The position numbers were made by a program, and so were the translations under genes. From the NCBI GenBank assembly GCA_029555965.1, contig JAKQHY010000029.1, forward strand, positions 1 through 48,393: DNA of 48,393 nucleotides. The letters are read 5' to 3'. Of the stretch, positions 1 through 7,017 are shown one piece after another (position 1 is the first letter of the stretch; each line of letters starts with the position of its first letter). The notes beneath the pieces were generated by a model, which was given only the letters and a program-made list of their open reading frames with translations, was not told where the DNA came from and made no database searches. This DNA is from Chloroflexota bacterium (lineage in GTDB: Bacteria > Chloroflexota > Anaerolineae > B4-G1 > SLSP01).

Positions 1-215
1 ATCATTCTCGGCAGGTACAACCTGTCGAAGAGATTTTGCGGCTGAAGCCGCCGGTAAGAAGGCGGTTTTGCGGTGACGGGCGGTAGCCCGTCACCGCAAA
101 ACCCCTTTAAGAATCACGGCTTTAGCCGTCTCCTATGGCGCAGCGCATCGTCCGGCTGGAGAATGATAAGGCCCTGATGGATCATCTGGTGATTTGGACT
201 AGAATATGACAGGTT
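1..215. repeat. Nested inverted-repeat block at the left edge
   Basis: No gene is visible here. A perfect 18-bp stem with a 4-nt loop lies at 64-81/86-103, built on GGTTTTGCGGTGACGGGC. Around it are GCGGCTGAAGCCGC (about 39-52) and CGGCTTTAGCCG (about 117-128), each close to a palindrome. The outermost ATCATTCTC (1-9) reappears inverted as GAGAATGAT (163-171). The nesting suggests a REP/MITE-like non-coding element. The hairpin is not followed by a T-run, so it is not a typical intrinsic terminator. A TATACT box at 233-238 lies about 45 bp before the first gene. Confidence 0.6.
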
Positions 216-281
216 TTGACACATAATCTGATTATACTGAAACTATTCCTAGAACAAATGAGCTATAAGGAGGTTATCAAA

Positions 282-632
282 ATGGATAAAATGGTGGCTT
301 ATTGTGGATTGACCTGCACAGATTGTCCGGCCTATGTGGCTACGCAGGCCAATGATTGGGCAGGATTGGAGCACGTGGCGGCGCAATGGCGCGAGCAATT
401 CAACGCGCCGGAAATCACGGCCTCGGTGATCAGGTGTGATGGGTGCCTGGCGGTGGGCAAGCGGCTGAGCGGTTATTGTACCACGTGCCAGATTCGGGCC
501 TGCGCGATGGACTTCAAGGTCGCTACCTGCGCGCACTGCGAGATGTATGCCTGCGACATTCTGAAGGCGTTCCTGGCGGAAGCGCCGGGTGCGAAAGTTA
601 CGCTGGATGCCATCCGGCAGACGTTACAATAA
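282..632 (+). CDS. DUF3795-type cysteine-rich protein
   Basis: Small soluble protein of 116 aa. The ATG at 282 is chosen over upstream in-frame starts because AAGGAGG (267-273) lies just before it. The N-terminus MVAYCGLTCTDCPAY and later pairs (CDGC, CTTC, CAHC) are the clustered cysteines typical of DUF3795. This suggests metal or Fe-S binding, although no function is established for the family. The next two genes follow at 10 and 8 bp, each with its own strong Shine-Dalgarno, so the three are probably co-transcribed. Family assignment is fairly sure; function is unknown. Confidence 0.8.
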   Translation: MDKMVAYCGLTCTDCPAYVATQANDWAGLEHVAAQWREQFNAPEITASVIRCDGCLAVGKRLSGYCTTCQIRACAMDFKVATCAHCEMYACDILKAFLAEAPGAKVTLDAIRQTLQ

Positions 633-642
633 GGAGGGTACG

Positions 643-1107
643 ATGACTTACCAGTGCGAGATCAAAGACCAGACGGCGCAGCCGACGCTGGCAGTACGGA
701 TGACAGTAGCTGTCCAGGATTTACCGGCAGCGTTGGGAGCCAGCTACGGCGCTATCGGTCAATGTCTGGCGATGGCGCTAGAGGCGCCCGCCGGCGCGCC
801 CTTTGTAGCCTATTACAGCATGGACATGCAAGCGCTCGATGTGGAGATTGGCATACCGGTTGCCCGTCCACTGCCTGGCAAAGATGACGTCTATGCCGGA
901 GAAATCCCTGCCGGCAAGTATGCTGCCTGCCGCCACACCGGGCCTTATGATACCATAGAGCCGGCCTATACCGCCCTGACACAATTTGTAATAGAGAATG
1001 GCTACGAGGCTACCGGCGTCGCCTATGAGGTTTACCTGAATGACCCCAGTCATACGCCGCCAGAGGCGTTGATGACACAGATTCTTTTCCCGCTTAAGGC
1101 GGCATAG
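643..1107 (+). CDS. GyrI-like small-molecule-binding domain protein
   Basis: Soluble protein of 154 aa. The ATG at 643 follows AAGGAGGG; the longer upstream frame overlaps the previous gene and has no ribosome site. The pattern PARPLPGKDDVYAGEIPAG..AACRHTGPYDTI....AL..F and the C-terminal VYLNDP....EALMTQILFPL match the GyrI-like/AraC effector-binding (SOUL/BmrR) fold, which binds small hydrophobic ligands or inhibits DNA gyrase in the namesake protein. There is no DNA-binding domain, so it is a stand-alone ligand-binding unit. It lies between a DUF3795 and a DinB gene, a grouping in which small stress or detoxification functions are common; that role is inference. Confidence 0.8.
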   Translation: MTYQCEIKDQTAQPTLAVRMTVAVQDLPAALGASYGAIGQCLAMALEAPAGAPFVAYYSMDMQALDVEIGIPVARPLPGKDDVYAGEIPAGKYAACRHTGPYDTIEPAYTALTQFVIENGYEATGVAYEVYLNDPSHTPPEALMTQILFPLKAA

Positions 1108-1115
1108 GGGGAAGA

Positions 1116-1886
1116 ATGACCGAGCAATTTGAAGCTTGCGACATGGCCGGAGCAACGTTTCACCGCGTCAACCTGGGGCAGGCGACGTTTAATGACGTGA
1201 ACCTGGGCGAGGCCGTCTTTGAGAACGTGAATTTGGCGGGCGCGCGCATCCGCAACGCCAACCTTATGGATTTACGGATTGACGACGCCAATATCACCAG
1301 ATTGACCATCTTTGGCATACGGGTGGACGAGTTGATCGAAGCGGAAAAGGATCGCCGCGACCCAGAGCGCGCGCGGCTGCGAATGTCTGACCGGTATGCC
1401 CCGCAGGTCGTGAGGGCGATGTTGGCGCGGCTGGATGAAGTACGGCAGACTTTCCGGGAACTGCTCCGCGCCACACCGCCGGAGGTGTTGAACACATCTC
1501 CCGGCCCCGGTCGCTGGTCAGCGTTGGAGCACGTGCGGCATTTGGTGTTTGCCGAAGACCTGTTCCTCAATCGTCGCATCCTGAACAACGATACGTCGCT
1601 GCACACCCTGGGTTTGCTGCCCGACTTCATCGCTGATGATCCGGCGTTTCCAGGCGTGGGGAGCGATGCGTGTCGTGACCTGGAGACGGTATTGGCCGCA
1701 TGGGATGAGAGCCACGCGGTGATGTTGGCGTATTTGGCCGATCTGACGCCCGAAAAGCTGCACACCGTTAACCACGAAGAACGCCCACGCACCGTCGCTG
1801 ACATCCTACAAGTGATGGCGCACCACGACCTTGAGCACATTCGCTGGGTCGAGCGGGTTTTAGAAGAGTTACAAAGCCCTGCCTGA
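1116..1886 (+). CDS. Pentapeptide-repeat and DinB fusion protein
   Basis: Protein of 256 aa with two parts. Residues 1-70 are pentapeptide repeats with the A(D/N)LXX rhythm (for example ATFHRVNLGQATFNDVNLGE), which form a right-handed quadrilateral beta-helix. Residues about 90-255 are a DinB-like four-helix bundle with W-S-A-L-E-H-V-R-H-L near 128, and H-H-D-L-E-H-I-R-W near the end; these histidines are the usual divalent-metal ligands of DinB/YfiT enzymes, which often act as thiol-dependent transferases. GGGGGA precedes the ATG. It closes the three-gene run. The fusion partner is the odd part; the substrate is unknown. Confidence 0.82.
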   Translation: MTEQFEACDMAGATFHRVNLGQATFNDVNLGEAVFENVNLAGARIRNANLMDLRIDDANITRLTIFGIRVDELIEAEKDRRDPERARLRMSDRYAPQVVRAMLARLDEVRQTFRELLRATPPEVLNTSPGPGRWSALEHVRHLVFAEDLFLNRRILNNDTSLHTLGLLPDFIADDPAFPGVGSDACRDLETVLAAWDESHAVMLAYLADLTPEKLHTVNHEERPRTVADILQVMAHHDLEHIRWVERVLEELQSPA

Positions 1887-1889
1887 CAT

Positions 1890-2038
1890 TTTTCAACCTG
1901 TGCAATAGGAGCAAATCTGTCAGCAGATTGAGCAGATTTGGTGGATGACTCTCCTAAAAAACGCAAAGGACACAAAGGTTTTTAGGTTTGACCTAACAAA
2001 TGTACGATTTCCGATTGTTCTATTGCACAGGTTGAAAA
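1890..2038. repeat. 149-bp element bounded by perfect 19-bp inverted repeats
   Basis: TTTTCAACCTGTGCAATAG (1890-1908) recurs as its exact reverse complement at 2020-2038. The interior holds one copy of the AGCAGATTGAGCAGATT repeat that also occurs at 10.8 kb. No reading frame of note is inside and no target-site duplication is obvious, so it is MITE-like at best. Confidence 0.6.
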
Positions 2039-2066
2039 CTTTCCCAACAGAGATGATCCGAATCAC

Positions 2067-2095
2067 TTGATTCCCCCCTCTATCTGCGATATAAT
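2067..2095 (+). promoter_or_regulatory. Sigma-70-type promoter of the PfkB kinase gene
   Basis: TTGATT (2067-2072) and TATAAT (2090-2095) are separated by 17 bp. The predicted start of transcription, near 2102, leaves a short leader with the AGGGGG ribosome site. Confidence 0.7.
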
Positions 2096-2119
2096 TTTCA
2101 TCGAGAGGGGGTGACCGTG

Positions 2120-3022
2120 ATGAAAAAAGCCCTGGTGTTAGGCGGCGTCTCGGTAAACACCATCATTTACCTGGATAAATTCCCCGAACCGAAGCCTCAA
2201 ACAGCTTTCAGTAAGGGATACCACGAAACGATAGGATCCACCGGCGCGGGGAAGGCACTCAATTTGAAAAAGCTAGGCATGGAAGTGGTGCTCCATGCCA
2301 TGATCGGCGATGATTATTACGGGCAGACCATCCGCACGTATCTGGAAAACGCCGGCGTCCCCTTCATCTACGATATTGATCCACTAGGCACCCAACGCCA
2401 TATCAACCTCATGGATGACAACGGCAACCGGATCTCCATTTTCTTTGCCTATGGCACGTATGACCCCCCATTTGATCATTCTCGCATAGAAAGACTTGTG
2501 GCCGAGAGCGATTACATTGTACTCAACGTGCTCAACTACTGCCGCACGCTGATCCCCATGATCAAACAGCAGCACAAAGCCATCTGGTGCGACATTCACG
2601 ATTACGACGGCAAGAATGGCTATCATTATGACTTCATCCGTGCTGCTGACTACCTGTTCCTCAGCTCCGACGCCCTGCCCGATTACCGCGCCTTCATGCA
2701 GGCGCAGATCGAGCAGGGAAAGAAGGTCGTGGTATGCACGCACGGCACGTCCGGGGCGACGGCGCTGACAACGCATCGCCAATGGATCGAAACCCCCATT
2801 ATCCCGGCTTATTCCCGCAAAGATTCCAACGGCGCAGGCGACAGTTTTTTTGCCGGCTATCTTTACGGAATCAGCAAAGGCTTCCCCACCGATAAATGCC
2901 TGCGCATCGGCACCATCGTCGCCGGATTGTGCGTCACCTGCAAGGAATTGGCGTATCCCCAACTCAACGAGACCCTCGTGGCCCAGGAATACCAAAAGCA
3001 TTACGGCGAACCGTTGGAATGA
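2120..3022 (+). CDS. PfkB-family carbohydrate kinase
   Basis: Ribokinase-fold sugar kinase of 300 aa that would phosphorylate a sugar or nucleoside hydroxyl with ATP in the cytoplasm. The N-terminus ALVLGGVSVNTIIYLDKFP is the first beta strand and lid, GSTGAGKALNLKKLG is the substrate/first signature region, and DSNGAGDSFFAGYLYG near 235-250 is the C-terminal signature carrying the catalytic Asp (about 241) and the anion hole. ATG at 2120 is preferred over the GTG at 2111 because AGGGGG is then 8 bp away. It is transcribed alone from the promoter at 2067-2095 and ends in the terminator at 3043-3081. Substrate cannot be told. Confidence 0.85.
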   Translation: MKKALVLGGVSVNTIIYLDKFPEPKPQTAFSKGYHETIGSTGAGKALNLKKLGMEVVLHAMIGDDYYGQTIRTYLENAGVPFIYDIDPLGTQRHINLMDDNGNRISIFFAYGTYDPPFDHSRIERLVAESDYIVLNVLNYCRTLIPMIKQQHKAIWCDIHDYDGKNGYHYDFIRAADYLFLSSDALPDYRAFMQAQIEQGKKVVVCTHGTSGATALTTHRQWIETPIIPAYSRKDSNGAGDSFFAGYLYGISKGFPTDKCLRIGTIVAGLCVTCKELAYPQLNETLVAQEYQKHYGEPLE

Positions 3023-3042
3023 TTGCCCTGTTTACGGCAAAA

Positions 3043-3081
3043 AAAACGCGCCGCGTAAGGTTCTCTTACGCGGCGCGTTTT
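3043..3081. terminator. Bidirectional terminator between kinase and PspC genes
   Basis: A 17-bp perfect stem AAAACGCGCCGCGTAAG (3043-3059) with a 5-nt loop and its complement at 3065-3081. On the minus strand it is followed by a run of eight T, so it serves the convergent PspC gene best; it also ends the plus-strand kinase. Confidence 0.85.
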
Positions 3082-3094
3082 GCAAAGCACTGGA

Positions 3095-3289
3095 TTACTC
3101 GCCGTGACGTCGGCGCGGAATGATAAGCCACAGAATCATGTAAGGAATGATCCCAGGTAGGCCACCGGGCAGCAACAAAATCAAAAACAGCAACCGAAAC
3201 CAGAATGGCGCAATCCCGTAAAATTCACCCAATCCCCCACACACACCTGCGACAATCCCGTGCTGTCGGCGCAATTTACTTCCAGACAT
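3095..3289 (-). CDS. PspC-domain membrane protein
   Basis: Protein of 64 aa. It opens with KLRRQHGIVAGVCGGLGEFYGI, the hallmark of the PspC domain, and continues with a glycine- and proline-containing hydrophobic hairpin (about 28-58) ending in RRRHGE. Stand-alone PspC domains sit in the inner membrane and sense or relay envelope stress in the phage-shock response of Proteobacteria; that role here is inferred from the domain only. AAGGAGG precedes the ATG. It ends just before the strong terminator at 3043-3081. Confidence 0.85.
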   Translation of the reverse strand: MSGSKLRRQHGIVAGVCGGLGEFYGIAPFWFRLLFLILLLPGGLPGIIPYMILWLIIPRRRHGE

Positions 3290-3357
3290 TGTCTCTCACC
3301 TCCTTGTGTATAAACGCTATCTGTTCCTACGCACATCTGCCCTCAAGGTTGCAGGGA

Positions 3358-3392
3358 GAATTACGAATTACGAATTACGAATTACGAATTAC
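3358..3392. repeat. GAATTAC tandem repeat, five copies
   Basis: Five perfect 7-bp units in the gap between the FHA regulator stop and the PspC start. The same unit family reappears at 11.99-12.03 kb and inside the coding region at 27.46 kb. Confidence 0.9.
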
Positions 3393-3474
3393 ATCCCGTA
3401 ATGGTGCGAATCTGCGGTCATGTCGTTGACGCCTGCCGGAAAGCAAGTCGCCTATCTACACAAATACTGAATTC

Positions 3475-4113
3475 TTATTCCCTGATGCCGCCCCCCCGCG
3501 TCACCAGCTTATACCCCAGCCCCCGGATCGTCAGCAACACCTGCGGATTGGCGGCGTCGTGCTCCAGTTTGGCGCGCAGGCGGCGGATGAGGTTCTCCAC
3601 CTGATAGTCGAACACCCCGGCCTGATACTCCGGCCAGACAGCGTTGGCGATGTCATCCTTCGAGCAGACTTCGCCGCTGCGCGCGTGCAGGTACGCCAGC
3701 AGCGCGAATTCCTTCGGTGAAAGCTGCACGGCCTGCCGATCCACGCGCACCACGCCGGCCGTCAGGTCAATCTCCAGCTCCGGGAAGAGCGTATCGCGGT
3801 AGGTGATATCAGGATCGTGGAACACAAAGACCACGTCGCCGATCTTGATCTGATCCTGATCGTGCAACGCCGCCGGCGCGAGCACCCGCTCCTCGTTGAG
3901 AAACGTGCCGTTCGTGCTGCCCAAGTCCTCCAGCATTACCCGCCATCCATCGCGGCGGATGCGGGCGTGCTCCCGCGACACCCGTTTGCTGGTGATCACC
4001 AGGTCACACTCCACCGCGCGCCCAATCGTGATCATCTCCCCCCCCAGCCGGTGCTCGCGTCCGGTAGGATCGCGCAAAAATGGGGCTTGCCGGTTAGTTG
4101 TCTCGGTTGTCAT
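3475..4113 (-). CDS. FHA and winged-helix transcriptional regulator
   Basis: Cytoplasmic regulator of 212 aa. Residues 24-98 are a forkhead-associated domain with GR (31-32), SREH (46-49) and GSTNGT (65-70), the residues that bind phosphothreonine. Residues 112-206 are an OmpR/PhoB-type winged helix: LSPKEFALLAYL, the recognition helix region VENLIRRLRAKL and the wing TIRGLGYKLV. The pairing suggests promoter binding controlled by a Ser/Thr kinase instead of a response-regulator phosphorelay; no kinase gene lies in this window. The gene is isolated, with repeats on both sides. Confidence 0.88.
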   Translation of the reverse strand: MTTETTNRQAPFLRDPTGREHRLGGEMITIGRAVECDLVITSKRVSREHARIRRDGWRVMLEDLGSTNGTFLNEERVLAPAALHDQDQIKIGDVVFVFHDPDITYRDTLFPELEIDLTAGVVRVDRQAVQLSPKEFALLAYLHARSGEVCSKDDIANAVWPEYQAGVFDYQVENLIRRLRAKLEHDAANPQVLLTIRGLGYKLVTRGGGIRE

Positions 4114-4150
4114 TCATCCATACCTTCTACACGTAACTCGCTAAATCTGA

Positions 4151-4226
4151 TAAAACGTGAAACGTAAAACGTAAGGCTTGTACTGTAAAGTCATTACGTT
4201 TTACGTTTTACGTTTTACGTTTCACG
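4151..4226. repeat. ACGTTTT-type repeats forming an inverted pair
   Basis: CGTGAAACGTAAAACGTAA (4156-4174) is the exact complement of 4208-4226, and the 7-bp unit ACGTTTT is repeated on the right side. It lies between the divergent FHA regulator and the prenyltransferase. Confidence 0.85.
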
Positions 4227-4266
4227 CTCTAAGTCTACCCTGAGAACGCCTAAATGCCAAATGTAG

Positions 4267-4272
4267 TATAAT
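4267..4272 (+). promoter_or_regulatory. -10 box giving a probable leaderless ubiA-type transcript
   Basis: A perfect TATAAT preceded by TAG lies seven bases before the ATG at 4280. Transcription would start at or within two bases of that ATG, and no Shine-Dalgarno precedes it. No good -35 is visible. Confidence 0.5.
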
Positions 4273-4279
4273 GCCCGCC

Positions 4280-5179
4280 ATGATCGGGAAAATCCGTGAT
4301 TTTTTAGAGCTGATCAAATTCGAGCACACGATCTTCGCGCTCCCTTTTGCCTACCTGGGGATGTTCCTGGCCGCCGCCGTGACCCACCCCGCCCGCCCCT
4401 GGCCGACGTGGGCGCAAGCCTTCTGGATCACCGTGGCAATGGCCGCCGCGCGGACGTTAGCGATGGGCGTCAACCGCCTGGCCGACCGCGTCCTCGACGC
4501 GCAGAATCCGCGCACGGCGCAGCGTCCGCTTGTCACAGGGCGCATCACGTTGGGGACAGCCTGGACTGGGACGGTGATCGCGGGTCTCGTGTTAACGGTG
4601 ACGGCCTGGCAACTTGGGCCGCTTCCGCTTATCCTGCTGCCGGGCGCGCTGCTCTTCCTGATCGGGTACACCTTCACCAAACGCTTCACCTGGCTTTCCC
4701 ACTTCATCCTCGGCTTCACCGATGGTCTGGCGCCGCTGGGCGCGTGGGTCGCCGTGCGCGGTTCGCTCTTCACCGCCGCCGATGCGCCCGCGTGGCTCCT
4801 GCTGGGCGCCGTCACTTTCTGGATCGGCGGCATTGACCTCATCTACGCCTGCCAGGATGTGGCCTTCGACCGCGCCGCCGACCTGCACGCCATCCCCGCC
4901 CGCTTCGGCGTCCCCGCTGCCCTGCGCCTCTCCGCTTTCAGCCACGCGCTCACCGTGTTCCTGCTGCTCGTCTTGGGCGCTGCCCTGCGCCTGGGATGGC
5001 CGTACTGGATTGGCTTGCTCGTCGTCGCCGGATTGCTCGTCTACGAGCATCGTCTCGTGCGCCCCGACGACCTCACCCGCATCAACGTCGCCTTCTTCAA
5101 CGTCAACAGCATCATCAGTCTTGTCCTGCTGGCGAGCGTTCTGGGTGCAATTTTTCTCAACGGATGGAACGGATTGTAA
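4280..5179 (+). CDS. UbiA-family prenyltransferase, MqnP-like
   Basis: Integral membrane enzyme of 299 aa that attaches a polyprenyl chain to an aromatic acid in quinone synthesis. NRLADRVLDAQNPRTAQRPL (about 65-84) is the first Asp-rich motif, in the form seen in UbiA/MqnP (futalosine menaquinone pathway) proteins. IYACQDVAFDRAADL (about 190-205) is the second. Eight or so hydrophobic segments are visible. The start at 4280 fits the -10 box (leaderless); an ATG at 4271 lies inside that box and is less likely. The last residues NGWNGL and the stop fall in an AACGGATTG repeat shared with the hydrolase at 18.8 kb, so the C-terminus appears altered. No other quinone genes are in the window. Confidence 0.85.
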   Translation: MIGKIRDFLELIKFEHTIFALPFAYLGMFLAAAVTHPARPWPTWAQAFWITVAMAAARTLAMGVNRLADRVLDAQNPRTAQRPLVTGRITLGTAWTGTVIAGLVLTVTAWQLGPLPLILLPGALLFLIGYTFTKRFTWLSHFILGFTDGLAPLGAWVAVRGSLFTAADAPAWLLLGAVTFWIGGIDLIYACQDVAFDRAADLHAIPARFGVPAALRLSAFSHALTVFLLLVLGAALRLGWPYWIGLLVVAGLLVYEHRLVRPDDLTRINVAFFNVNSIISLVLLASVLGAIFLNGWNGL

Positions 5180-5187
5180 CGGATTTC
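5157..5187. repeat. AACGGATTG repeat overlapping the ubiA-type stop codon
   Basis: CAACGGATGGAACGGATTGT and the following AACGGATT are units of the same family found at 18747-18801, 19691-19720, 20100-20116 and 42448-42473. The UbiA stop codon TAA lies inside it. Confidence 0.8.
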
Positions 5188-5228
5188 AATCCTATCATTC
5201 CGTAAATCCTGCTCTCATTGGAGGTTCT

Positions 5229-5873
5229 ATGCCCACCCAAATCTCATTCATCCGTCACGGCCACGTAGATAATCCCCAAAACATCATCTACGGACGTCTG
5301 CCTGGCTTCTCCTTGAGCGACACGGGCCGTCTCCAGGCGCAGCGGGCGGCGGAGGCGCTGCGCGACGTTCCGCTGGCCGCCCTCTTCACCAGCCCCCGCG
5401 AGCGCGCGGTGCAGACGGCCCAAATCCTCCTGGCCGCCCGCCCCAACCTCACGCCCCAAATCAACGACCTGATTGACGAAATCCACATCTACCTGGAAGG
5501 CCATCCTGCTGCCGCCGGCGCCGCGCTCAACTGGGATATGTACACCGGGATGCCTACCGGATACGAACAACCGGAAGACATCGCCGCCCGCGCGGAACGC
5601 TTCATCACGGAGATGCGCCGCGACTACGCCGGGCAGCACGTCGCCGCCGTGAGCCACGGGGATGTATTGGCCTTCGTCCTCCTCCGCGTGCTGGGCGAGC
5701 CGCAGCGCCCCAACCTCAAGCACACCCTGGCCCGCTTCGGCGTGACCGACGACTACCCGGCCCCCGGCTCCATCGTCACCCTCACCTACCACACCGCCGC
5801 CCCCGACGAAATCCCGGAACTGCACTACCTCCGTCCCTATGGCGACGAACTGCTGCTGCCGTCGCTTTCGTAA
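5229..5873 (+). CDS. Histidine phosphatase family protein
   Basis: Cytoplasmic phosphatase or mutase of 214 aa in the phosphoglycerate-mutase superfamily. RHG with the phospho-accepting His10 opens the protein, TSPRERAVQTA (54-64) holds the conserved Arg, and SHGD with His143 is the second catalytic histidine. TGGAGG (5219-5224) sets the ATG at 5229; the long upstream frame only overlaps ubiA out of frame. It lies 49 bp after the prenyltransferase, so they may be co-transcribed. The substrate is not predictable from sequence (alpha-ribazole phosphate, phosphoglycerate and others are known in the family). Confidence 0.88.
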   Translation: MPTQISFIRHGHVDNPQNIIYGRLPGFSLSDTGRLQAQRAAEALRDVPLAALFTSPRERAVQTAQILLAARPNLTPQINDLIDEIHIYLEGHPAAAGAALNWDMYTGMPTGYEQPEDIAARAERFITEMRRDYAGQHVAAVSHGDVLAFVLLRVLGEPQRPNLKHTLARFGVTDDYPAPGSIVTLTYHTAAPDEIPELHYLRPYGDELLLPSLS

Positions 5874-5930
5874 GTTGCGAGTGAGGAGTTAGGAGTTGCG
5901 AGTGAGGAGTTGCGAATAGCGAAAGGCGAA
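5874..5930. repeat. GAGTTAG/GAGTTGC heptamer array
   Basis: Units such as GAGTGAG, GAGTTAG, GAGTTGC and GCGAATAGC begin right after the phosphatase stop. Read on the other strand they match the right half of the array at 30597-30720. Confidence 0.8.
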
Positions 5931-5936
5931 TGATTT

Positions 5937-6911
5937 ATGACCAAATTAGTTTATCCAAAATCCAAAATCCAAAATCCAAAATTAAAGCTCGTCTTTATCT
6001 TGATCCTGTTGCTCCTGGTGGGTTGTCGTCGCGCCGCGCCCGCCGCCCCCTTGCGGATTGCCGTGCTGCCCATCCTGGACACGCTGCCTCTGTACGTCGC
6101 CGAGACCGAGGGATATTTTACGCAGCATGGCGTCACAGTGGAACTCGTGCCCGCCGCTTCCGCCGCCGAGCGCGACCAACTGCTGCAAGCCGGGCAGGTG
6201 GATGGCGTCATCACCGACCTGGTGGCCCTCGCGCTGTACAACCGCGAATCGCCGGAGGTCGTCGCCGTACGCTATGCGATGGTCGCCACGCCCGACTTCG
6301 CCCAGTTCCGCATCCTGGCCGCCGCACAGTCCGGCTTCACCCGCCCCGCCGATTTGCGTGACATCTCCATCGGCGTCTCCGAGGGTACGGTGATCGAATA
6401 CGTTACTACCCGCCTCTTGCAAGCTGAGGGTCTGGCGGACGACGAGATCGCCACCCTGGCCGTTCCCAAAATCGCCGACCGGATGGCGTTGCTCAATGCC
6501 GGAGAGTTGCAAGCCGCGACGCTGCCGGAACCGTTGGCGTCCCTGGCGATACAGCAGGGCGCCGTCGTCATCATGGACGACGCCCGCCACCCCGAATTCA
6601 GTTGCAGCCTCTTCGCCTTCCGTCAGGCCAGCGTCAAGGCGCAACCGGAGGCAATCCGCAATTTCCTGACGGCCATCGAACAGGCCAGCGCCGCCATCAA
6701 CGCGGACAAAGGCCGCTGGAGCAACCTGCTCACGGAAAAACAGCTTGTGCCGCCGGCCCTGGAGGCATATCCCTTGCCCGACTATCCCGCCGCCGCCGTC
6801 CCCACCGAAGCGCAGTTCGACGATGTGCTGGCCTGGCTGGAAGCGACCGAGCGGCTCGCCGAAACGCCGTCATACTCCGATGTCGTCAACGCAGCGTTCT
6901 TGGAGAAATAG
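5937..6911 (+). CDS. NMT1/SsuA-like ABC substrate-binding lipoprotein
   Basis: Extracytoplasmic binding protein of 324 aa. A hydrophobic stretch LVFILILLLLVG ends in the lipobox Cys30. The mature part begins LRIAVLPILDTLPLYVAETEGYF, the pattern of the SsuA/THI5-NMT1 fold used for sulfonates, nitrate or thiamine precursors. The match to pyrimidine, taurine or nitrate binders cannot be resolved. The first 17 residues contain PKSKIQNPK, encoded by the TCCAAAA repeat, so either the repeat extended the signal peptide or the true start is later. An ABC ATPase lies 1.1 kb downstream but no permease is present. Confidence 0.8.
   Translation: MTKLVYPKSKIQNPKLKLVFILILLLLVGCRRAAPAAPLRIAVLPILDTLPLYVAETEGYFTQHGVTVELVPAASAAERDQLLQAGQVDGVITDLVALALYNRESPEVVAVRYAMVATPDFAQFRILAAAQSGFTRPADLRDISIGVSEGTVIEYVTTRLLQAEGLADDEIATLAVPKIADRMALLNAGELQAATLPEPLASLAIQQGAVVIMDDARHPEFSCSLFAFRQASVKAQPEAIRNFLTAIEQASAAINADKGRWSNLLTEKQLVPPALEAYPLPDYPAAAVPTEAQFDDVLAWLEATERLAETPSYSDVVNAAFLEK
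5954..5981. repeat. TCCAAAA tandem repeat, four copies, inside the lipoprotein N-terminus
   Basis: Four perfect 7-bp units. They are read as the charged N-terminal residues of the signal peptide of the binding protein starting at 5937. Confidence 0.9.
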
Positions 6912-6920
6912 CCGCACTTG

Positions 6921-6949
6921 TTGACAACTTTTCAGCTAGGTGCTAACAT
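6921..6949 (+). promoter_or_regulatory. Promoter of the 312-aa hypothetical gene
   Basis: TTGACA (6921-6926) and TAACAT (6944-6949) are 17 bp apart, with TGC just before the -10 box. Transcripts would start near 6956 and contain the AACGTTTG repeat in their leader. Confidence 0.6.
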
Positions 6950-6970
6950 TCTCTCCATAAGAAAAACTCC

Positions 6971-7000
6971 AACGTTTGAACGTTTGAACGTTTGAACGTT
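6971..7000. repeat. AACGTTTG octamer repeat
   Basis: Nearly four 8-bp units between the promoter and the ribosome site of the gene at 7018. The same unit makes a six-copy array at 35535-35582. Confidence 0.9.
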
Positions 7001-7017
7001 GTTTTTGAAGGAGCGCA

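Noticed and set aside
4722..5228. Long N-terminal extension of the histidine phosphatase
   Set aside because: It runs out of frame through the ubiA-type gene and is low-complexity Ser/Pro/Ala; the ribosome site marks 5229.
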